A stretch of DNA of 47,497 nt from Sulfurospirillum sp. (GTDB lineage: Bacteria > Campylobacterota > Campylobacteria > Campylobacterales > Sulfurospirillaceae), in the NCBI GenBank assembly GCA_016744795.1, contig JADGDR010000014.1:1-47497 (forward strand), in the 5' to 3' direction. The notes under the pieces are model-generated. The model was not told the origin of the DNA. It made no database searches and saw only the letters and a list, made by a program, of their open reading frames with translations. Position 1 is the stretch's first letter; each line of letters opens with the position of its first letter. The translations under genes and the position numbers were made by a program. This document shows, one piece after another, positions 43,917 to 47,497 of the stretch.

Positions 43917-44777
43917 TAGGGTCAGGACACAACCCACTACCTAACATCTCTAAATACTTTAGAAATCATAGCAGGGGATATTTTTAAATATTTTGCAATT
44001 TCTGATTGTTTGTATCCATCTTCTATTGCAGTTATTATATCTTTATTTCTTTGTGGTAAATCTTGAGTATCTGTAAAATGCTCTTGTAGTGTTCTATTTT
44101 TTTCTTGAATGATTCTGTTCTCTTTATTTAAAATTATCTTTTTTTGTTCAGCTTGTAGTGTTTCTAGCTCTTTTTTGCTAAATTTAACTGATAAATACTC
44201 TTTTATATCATCCAATTCATTTTTAAGCTTTGAATTAATAGCACAAGGAATAATATTTAAATTTGTATTTATTATTGTGCCTAATAGTGTAAAAGGATAT
44301 TCTCCTATAGTGTTTGTGATTTTTGCATCAACTGGATTGTATTCTATATATTTAAATAAAGAATATAAATAATCATCATTTAGTATATACCATGATTTGT
44401 ATCTACCTTGCCAGAGATGTCCAATTCTTTTATATTTTTTGTTAAAGTATATTGCATAATTACTATTTACTTGACGCATAAACTGGCTTAGATTTTCAAG
44501 TGATAATTCTATTAATAGATGGTAATGATTGTCCATTAAACAATAAGTATGTATATCAACTTTATGTAATTTACATGCTTTACATAAAATTTCTAAAAAT
44601 TTATTTTTATCATCATTACATTTAAATACATTTTTTCTTTCTACTCCACGATTTACAATATGATGAAATCCTGCCATATCTAATCTTGGTCTTCTTGCCA
44701 TAAAATATTCCATTTGTTTTATTTGAAGTATTTTAGCTTAATTTCACTTAAAAGTAGTGGATTGTGTCCTGACCCTA
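43917..44777 (-). mobile_element. REP-associated (Y1) transposase element with 24-bp inverted repeats
   Basis: Terminal repeats TAGGGTCAGGACACAAYC and onward lie at 43917-43940 and, inverted, at 44754-44777, with one mismatch in 24. They enclose a single Y1/HUH transposase gene whose stop codon lies inside the left repeat. The right end continues into three 15-bp tandem copies (to 44811). It sits within the integron array and truncates a DUF805-like cassette gene. Confidence 0.7.
43937..44701 (-). CDS. REP-associated tyrosine transposase (RAYT, Y1_Tnp)
   Basis: A 254-residue HUH-superfamily nuclease. It has MARRPRLDMAGFHHIVNRG at the N-terminus, the HUH-containing MDNHYHLLIE (about 62-71), and FMRQVNSNYAIYFNKKYKR with the catalytic tyrosine, followed by GHLWQGRYKS. 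A C-terminal helix-turn-helix (IEDGYKQSEIAKYLKISPAM) follows. RAYTs nick single-stranded hairpins of REP-like repeats. The ATG at 44701 gives the standard family start; ATG 44713 is an alternative. Here the flanking inverted repeats may be its substrate. Confidence 0.87.
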   Translation of the reverse strand: MARRPRLDMAGFHHIVNRGVERKNVFKCNDDKNKFLEILCKACKLHKVDIHTYCLMDNHYHLLIELSLENLSQFMRQVNSNYAIYFNKKYKRIGHLWQGRYKSWYILNDDYLYSLFKYIEYNPVDAKITNTIGEYPFTLLGTIINTNLNIIPCAINSKLKNELDDIKEYLSVKFSKKELETLQAEQKKIILNKENRIIQEKNRTLQEHFTDTQDLPQRNKDIITAIEDGYKQSEIAKYLKISPAMISKVFRDVR

Positions 44778-44811
44778 AATTTCCTGACCCTAAATTTCCT
44801 GACCCTAAATT
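44767..44811 (+). repeat. Three perfect 15-bp tandem repeats
   Basis: The unit TCCTGACCCTAAATT occurs three times in a row (44767-44781, 44782-44796, 44797-44811). The first copy overlaps the right inverted repeat of the transposase element. Read on the minus strand it encodes repeating NLGSG after an ATG at 44834, but the frame has no clear ribosome-binding site. The rest of the 44702-44860 gap holds only the 5' half of a probable second attC. Confidence 0.85.
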
Positions 44812-44860
44812 CCCAATAGCTCTGAAAAATCGAAAAAGCATTTATCTCTACAATTTTTTG

Positions 44861-45088
44861 TTATATCTCTTTGTATCGTTGTCGTAATTTTTTAAACCAC
44901 TTAAATATTTCAGGTGTCAATAATAAAAATGTTAATGTTAGCCATAAATGTTGAAAATCAAATCTATCTTTAAACCCTTCTGCTAAAATTTGAAATATGC
45001 TCATAAATAAAAATATAATTATTAGAGTTCCTCTTAGTTTATTTTTATTAATCCATCCATACTTAAACCATTTTAATATAAAATCCAT
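44861..45088 (-). CDS. Small two-helix membrane protein (integron cassette 2)
   Basis: A 75-residue protein with two hydrophobic segments (about 19-36 and 47-61) and basic ends (MDFILKWFKYGWINKNKLRG, KKLRQRYKEI). AAGGAG precedes the ATG at good spacing, supporting translation. Its stop lies within AGATATAAC, the R'' end of its attC. Family not recognised. Small membrane proteins are common in chromosomal integron cassettes. The cassette's ends are GTTATATCT at 44860-44868 and the complementary AGATATAAC at 45102-45110. Confidence 0.75.
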   Translation of the reverse strand: MDFILKWFKYGWINKNKLRGTLIIIFLFMSIFQILAEGFKDRFDFQHLWLTLTFLLLTPEIFKWFKKLRQRYKEI

Positions 45089-45101
45089 ACTTCTGCTCCT
45101 T

Positions 45102-45175
45102 AGATATAACGGTTAAGGAGAGCAATAGTTTCCCCGCTAGGGTAAACTATTAGCTCCTGCGTTTTGTTATGATAC
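45102..45175 (-). other. Complete attC recombination site (attC1)
   Basis: On the minus strand, R'' GTATCATAAC (45175-45166) is followed by AAAACGC and AGGAGC. A long central stem comes next (AATAGTTT pairing with AAACTATT, and CCC with GGG around TAGC). The site closes with GCTCTCCTTAACC and R' GTTATATC (45110-45103). The imperfect dyad symmetry, the unpaired bases and a total near 74 nt are those of integron attC sites. R'' is the exact complement of the first 10 nt of the cassette (46343-46334). Confidence 0.88.
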
Positions 45176-46321
45176 TTACCCCTTGAAAGTTGTAAGTAAT
45201 AAAACTAATTTATCTCTTTCAATTAAACTCTGAATTGAATGTATTAAAGCTGTACTTTGATTATCGGACTTCTCAAATAGTTTGGCTAAAGTTGTAAAGT
45301 TTTTTACTTGTATTAATGATAGATTTTCTTTTAATTTAGTTAGTTCATTAAAATTTGTATCATTAATGTATATAAATAGTTTACCAATTAGTCCAATTAT
45401 TACATCAGATATTTGTATCAGGTCATTAGTTGTTGAATTTTGAAATTCAAAATTCTCCCATTTCTTTTTATCGTCCAAGAACTCCCATCTTTCAAAAATA
45501 TTCTCAATACTGCTTTCTTCATCAAAAATATGATAGGAGTTTTTAAAAATACCAAATGGTCTTTTGTAAAAAATAAATAAATCATCTATTAGTATATGAC
45601 TTTTTTCATCCATAATAAAAGGTAGTTCTGTATTTTTTGATTCTTCTATAATTTGATAAACTAGACCAATTAAACTTTTATCAATAGTTGGGTACTTTGA
45701 AATAAATTTTGTCTCATTAATTTTTATATAATTCAAGATTTCATCTAAAAAGTCATTTGCTTTTTTTCTATCAATATTTGGATACTCATATTTATATAGT
45801 ATTTCAATAAATTTATTTAAATCTATTTTTATAAACTCATAGAGAATTGTTTTTAATTCCATATGAATTTGAAGCAAATCTTGAGGAATCATTGATTCTA
45901 AAATATCAATAGTTGACCAATATAAAATATTTAAATTTGAATAATGTAAAAATAAATCATTTGATACGAACCAGTCTAAAAATATTTCAAGTTTTTTAGA
46001 TTTTAAGCATGATAAAAAATCACCTTTAGCTATATATGTTAATTTCATTTCTTTAACTGTATTTGGTAATTTTAAATCTTGATTTAATCTTTCTGTATCA
46101 AAATTTATTTTTGACTTAAGATGAGAGACTCCACCTAAAACAAAATTTTTAGATAAATCTGTAATAGGAATATTAAATTTATTTTCATTTTTAAACCAAA
46201 ACTTTCTAAGATTATTTGTTTCATCGTAATAAAAAGTATATTCAGTATCAATATTTTTAAAATTATGCATTTTGATTTCTAAATCTCTATTCTCATTAAT
46301 ATTAAACTTCATTTTTTCCAT
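45176..46321 (-). CDS. DUF3800-like protein (integron cassette 1)
   Basis: A 381-residue soluble protein of the DUF3800 type. YTFYYDETNNLRKFW (about 28-42) carries the conserved Asp-Glu start of the RNase H-like fold. FIMDEKSHI in the middle and a late LIQISDVIIGLIGK match the QxxD(x)2 helix of the family. Function is unproven; members occur in mobile elements and defence-like islands. AAGG precedes the ATG, which lies 22 nt from the attI crossover. The stop is directly followed by attC R''. Composition is more AT-rich than its neighbours. It is the first cassette and so the best expressed. Confidence 0.7.
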   Translation of the reverse strand: MEKMKFNINENRDLEIKMHNFKNIDTEYTFYYDETNNLRKFWFKNENKFNIPITDLSKNFVLGGVSHLKSKINFDTERLNQDLKLPNTVKEMKLTYIAKGDFLSCLKSKKLEIFLDWFVSNDLFLHYSNLNILYWSTIDILESMIPQDLLQIHMELKTILYEFIKIDLNKFIEILYKYEYPNIDRKKANDFLDEILNYIKINETKFISKYPTIDKSLIGLVYQIIEESKNTELPFIMDEKSHILIDDLFIFYKRPFGIFKNSYHIFDEESSIENIFERWEFLDDKKKWENFEFQNSTTNDLIQISDVIIGLIGKLFIYINDTNFNELTKLKENLSLIQVKNFTTLAKLFEKSDNQSTALIHSIQSLIERDKLVLLLTTFKG

Positions 46322-46333
46322 TTTGTTAGCCTT

Positions 46334-46343
46334 GTATCATAAC
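46334..46343 (-). other. attI x attC junction (insertion point of cassette 1)
   Basis: On the minus strand GTTATGATAC, a GTTRRRY-type core, with the crossover expected between G (46343) and T (46342). It is the reverse complement of the attC1 R'' arm at 45166-45175. The attI site proper lies on the integrase side (about 46343-46420). Confidence 0.8.
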
Positions 46344-46359
46344 TACTTATTCAACGAAC

Positions 46360-46368
46360 ATTATAACA
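46360..46368 (-). promoter_or_regulatory. Candidate cassette promoter Pc
   Basis: On the minus strand TGTTATAAT is an extended -10 box, ending 17 nt before the attI crossover and pointing into the cassettes. No good -35 is visible, which is normal for this phylum. Transcription would start near 46353. Confidence 0.6.
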
Positions 46369-46471
46369 CACTTGGCTCTTATTTAATAATTAACTGAACA
46401 TAAAAAGTGTACATTGATTGTTGAAAATATTTCATTTTGTAATGTTTTTAGCTCTTTTTTTAGAAATGCTC

Positions 46472-46477
46472 TATAAT
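46472..46477 (+). promoter_or_regulatory. Candidate -10 box for intI
   Basis: TATAAT on the plus strand, 117 nt before the intI ATG, leaving a long leader. The rest of the 46344-46594 region holds the attI site and the inverted repeat at 46562. Confidence 0.4.
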
Positions 46478-46561
46478 CCTTAAAAATAAAATGTGTTTTT
46501 AAAAAGAATATGGCAGATATTGGAACACTTTATGAGGTATTTGTTTAAAAACCTTTTAAAA

Positions 46562-46574
46562 GAACATTTTGTTC
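46562..46574 (+). promoter_or_regulatory. GAAC-N5-GTTC inverted repeat upstream of intI
   Basis: GAACA-TTT-TGTTC lies 20 nt before the intI start, just ahead of the ribosome-binding site. It resembles a LexA box of the GAACN4GTTC type but has one extra spacer base. It could equally be a small hairpin that affects translation. Confidence 0.4.
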
Positions 46575-46594
46575 CTTAAGCAAAGGAGGTAGAT

Positions 46595-47497
46595 ATGAGT
46601 CAAAAAAATAGATTATTAGATATTGTTAGAGATAAGATAAGAATAAAGCACTATAGTATTTCAACTGAAAAGACTTATGTTCATTGGATAAAATGTTATA
46701 TTTTATTTCACAACAAAAAGTACCCAACTGAAATGGGAAAAGATGAGATAGAACAGTATTTGACAAGTCTTAGTGTTAGAAACAAAGTATCTGCTACTAC
46801 GCAGAATCAAGCATTTTCTGCGATACTTTTTTTGTATAGAGAAGTTTTAGACATAGACATGAGTGAGTGGGACATACAAGCTTTAAGAGTTCAGGAGAAA
46901 AAACATATACCAACTGTTTTGACTAGGGAAGAAGTAGAAAAAATCATATTTAATTTAAATGGTATTTATCATCTTCTAACTTCTTTGATGTATGGTTGTG
47001 GTTTGAGGATGAGTGAGCTTTTAAGTCTTAGACTCAAAGATATTGACTTTGACTTTGACAAGATATACATTTGGGATAGCAAGTCACTTAGGGACAGAAC
47101 TTTACCATTGCCAAGTAAGTTAAAAACAAAGCTTATGGCACAAGTTGAACTAGTGAAAGAGTTACATGTAAAGGATTTGGCAGATGGTCATGGAACTGTT
47201 TATATGCCTTATGTCTTTGAAAAAAAGTATCCTAAAGCAAATAAAGAGACAAAATGGCAGTTTTTATTTCCTATGACTAAGGTAAGTAAAGACCCAAAAA
47301 GTCAAACCTTAAGGAGACATCATATTCATCCTCAAACATTAGGTCGCAACATAAAACAAGCTTCTTTAAAAGCAAATATTAACAAAAGGGTAACATCACA
47401 TATATTTAGGCATTCGTATGCCACACATCTTTTACAAGCGGGTATAGATTTAAGAACCATACAAGAACTGTTGGGACACAGAAGTGTTGAAACTACG
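46595..47497 (+). CDS. intI: Integron integrase IntI (3' end outside window)
   Basis: The first 301 residues of a tyrosine recombinase. The core-binding domain is at about 1-100. The catalytic domain has Arg138 (GCGLRMSELL), HIFRH (His269, Arg272) and LGH (His295); the nucleophile Tyr lies past the edge. Between them, residues about 205-245 carry the insert unique to integron integrases: KYPKANKETKWQFLFPMTKV, then SKDPKSQTLRRHHIHPQTL. This separates IntI from XerC/D. AGGAGG sits 5 nt before the ATG. It is divergent from the cassettes, as in class 1 integrons. A TACATGTA palindrome at 47163 suggests that it has long been resident in this genome. Confidence 0.96.
   Translation, partial: MSQKNRLLDIVRDKIRIKHYSISTEKTYVHWIKCYILFHNKKYPTEMGKDEIEQYLTSLSVRNKVSATTQNQAFSAILFLYREVLDIDMSEWDIQALRVQEKKHIPTVLTREEVEKIIFNLNGIYHLLTSLMYGCGLRMSELLSLRLKDIDFDFDKIYIWDSKSLRDRTLPLPSKLKTKLMAQVELVKELHVKDLADGHGTVYMPYVFEKKYPKANKETKWQFLFPMTKVSKDPKSQTLRRHHIHPQTLGRNIKQASLKANINKRVTSHIFRHSYATHLLQAGIDLRTIQELLGHRSVETT

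Larger units (their letters stand above)
1525..47170. repeat. Dispersed palindrome TACATGTA (core of TTTACATGTAAA), 26 copies
   Basis: First bases of the copies: 1525, 1606, 2606, 4745, 4766, 5998, 6185, 10813, 10873, 11983, 12002, 12429, 19811, 22081, 22186, 27708, 29385, 29517, 29640, 30344, 34268, 34443, 37769, 38995, 39091, 47163. A near-copy is at 39118. At this base composition about two copies would be expected by chance. Most are in genes, in several frames (LHV, STCK, LYMY). Others are between genes, and two form a terminator. The sequence reads the same on both strands, so it has no orientation. Confidence 0.9.

Noticed and set aside
44750-44834. A protein gene from the ATG at 44834 with NLGSG repeats
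   Set aside because: It is short, runs through the tandem repeats and the inverted repeat into the transposase leader, and lacks a ribosome-binding site.
45102-45175. A rho-independent terminator after the DUF3800-like gene
   Set aside because: The stem is long but no U-tract follows, and its two ends match cassette ends exactly, so attC explains it better.
1525-47170. TACATGTA as a regulator-binding site
   Set aside because: Most copies are deep inside genes in various frames, far from promoters, and many would be useless as operators.
46595-47497. A XerC/XerD or phage integrase
   Set aside because: The 205-245 insert with WQFLFP, DPKS and RRHHIHP is specific to integron integrases and absent from Xer proteins.
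1-47497. CRISPR arrays, tRNA or rRNA genes
   Set aside because: No regularly spaced repeats, no cloverleaf-like TTC-containing segments and no rRNA motifs were recognised.

Overview
The window reads as chromosome from an AT-rich (about one third G+C) member of the Campylobacterota, most like a Sulfurimonas/Arcobacter-type free-living relative of Campylobacter. The evidence is gene content and order. fliQ-murB are adjacent. A futalosine-pathway mqnD is present. A helical-shape DL-carboxypeptidase (pgp1/csd4) sits directly before tsaD. An NFACT gene, a small charged protein, cdsA and dxr follow one another as in Campylobacter jejuni. Many genes start with TTG or GTG. No rRNA, tRNA or CRISPR array was seen.

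Layout. 1-3700: a trans-3-hydroxy-L-proline module (dehydratase plus pyrroline-2-carboxylate reductase) with its own GntR regulator, a nested palindromic operator and a frameshifted EamA-type exporter. 3.8-10.6 kb: an orphan protein, then leuC-mobA-degenerate GGDEF/EAL as an overlapping operon, then a receptor-type diguanylate cyclase with two periplasmic binding domains. 10.8-15 kb: a nonsense-mutated XRE regulator, an FMN riboswitch with ribB, a terminator built from two copies of a dispersed palindrome, a small conserved protein, an RNase H-like protein, a flavin reductase and a class I fumarase. 15-19.3 kb: a tripartite tricarboxylate-type transporter (tctCBA) in one operon with an oligogalacturonate-lyase-like beta-propeller. 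19.5-25.7 kb: NFACT, small protein, cdsA, dxr, uracil permease and alanine symporter. 25.7-33.8 kb: a MarR-GNAT fusion with a clear operator pair, AraC-azlCD, a membrane phosphoesterase, a methyltransferase, an FmdE-like protein and a Cache-GGDEF-EAL protein. 33.9-43 kb: serine dehydratase, two peptidoglycan carboxypeptidases, tsaD, then murB-fliQ-mqnD, a CHASE-GGDEF protein and ung.

43-47.5 kb is the most striking part: a chromosomal integron. An integron integrase (intI) containing the integron-specific insert runs off the right edge. Facing it are an attI/first-cassette junction, a complete cassette encoding a DUF3800-like protein with a full attC hairpin, and a second cassette encoding a small membrane protein. 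Beyond these are remains of at least one more cassette, interrupted by a transposase of the REP-associated (Y1) type flanked by 24-bp inverted repeats. Both complete cassettes are delimited by exact complementary end sequences (10 and 9 bp), which independently confirms the reading.

A second genome-scale signal is the palindrome TACATGTA (often TTTACATGTAAA). I count 26 copies, where base composition predicts about two. They occur in several reading frames and between genes, and resemble a highly iterated palindrome such as cyanobacterial HIP1. The copies are missing from the cassette array and the tct operon. At least five genes appear to be leaderless: an extended or consensus -10 box ends 5-7 nt before the start codon and there is no Shine-Dalgarno sequence.
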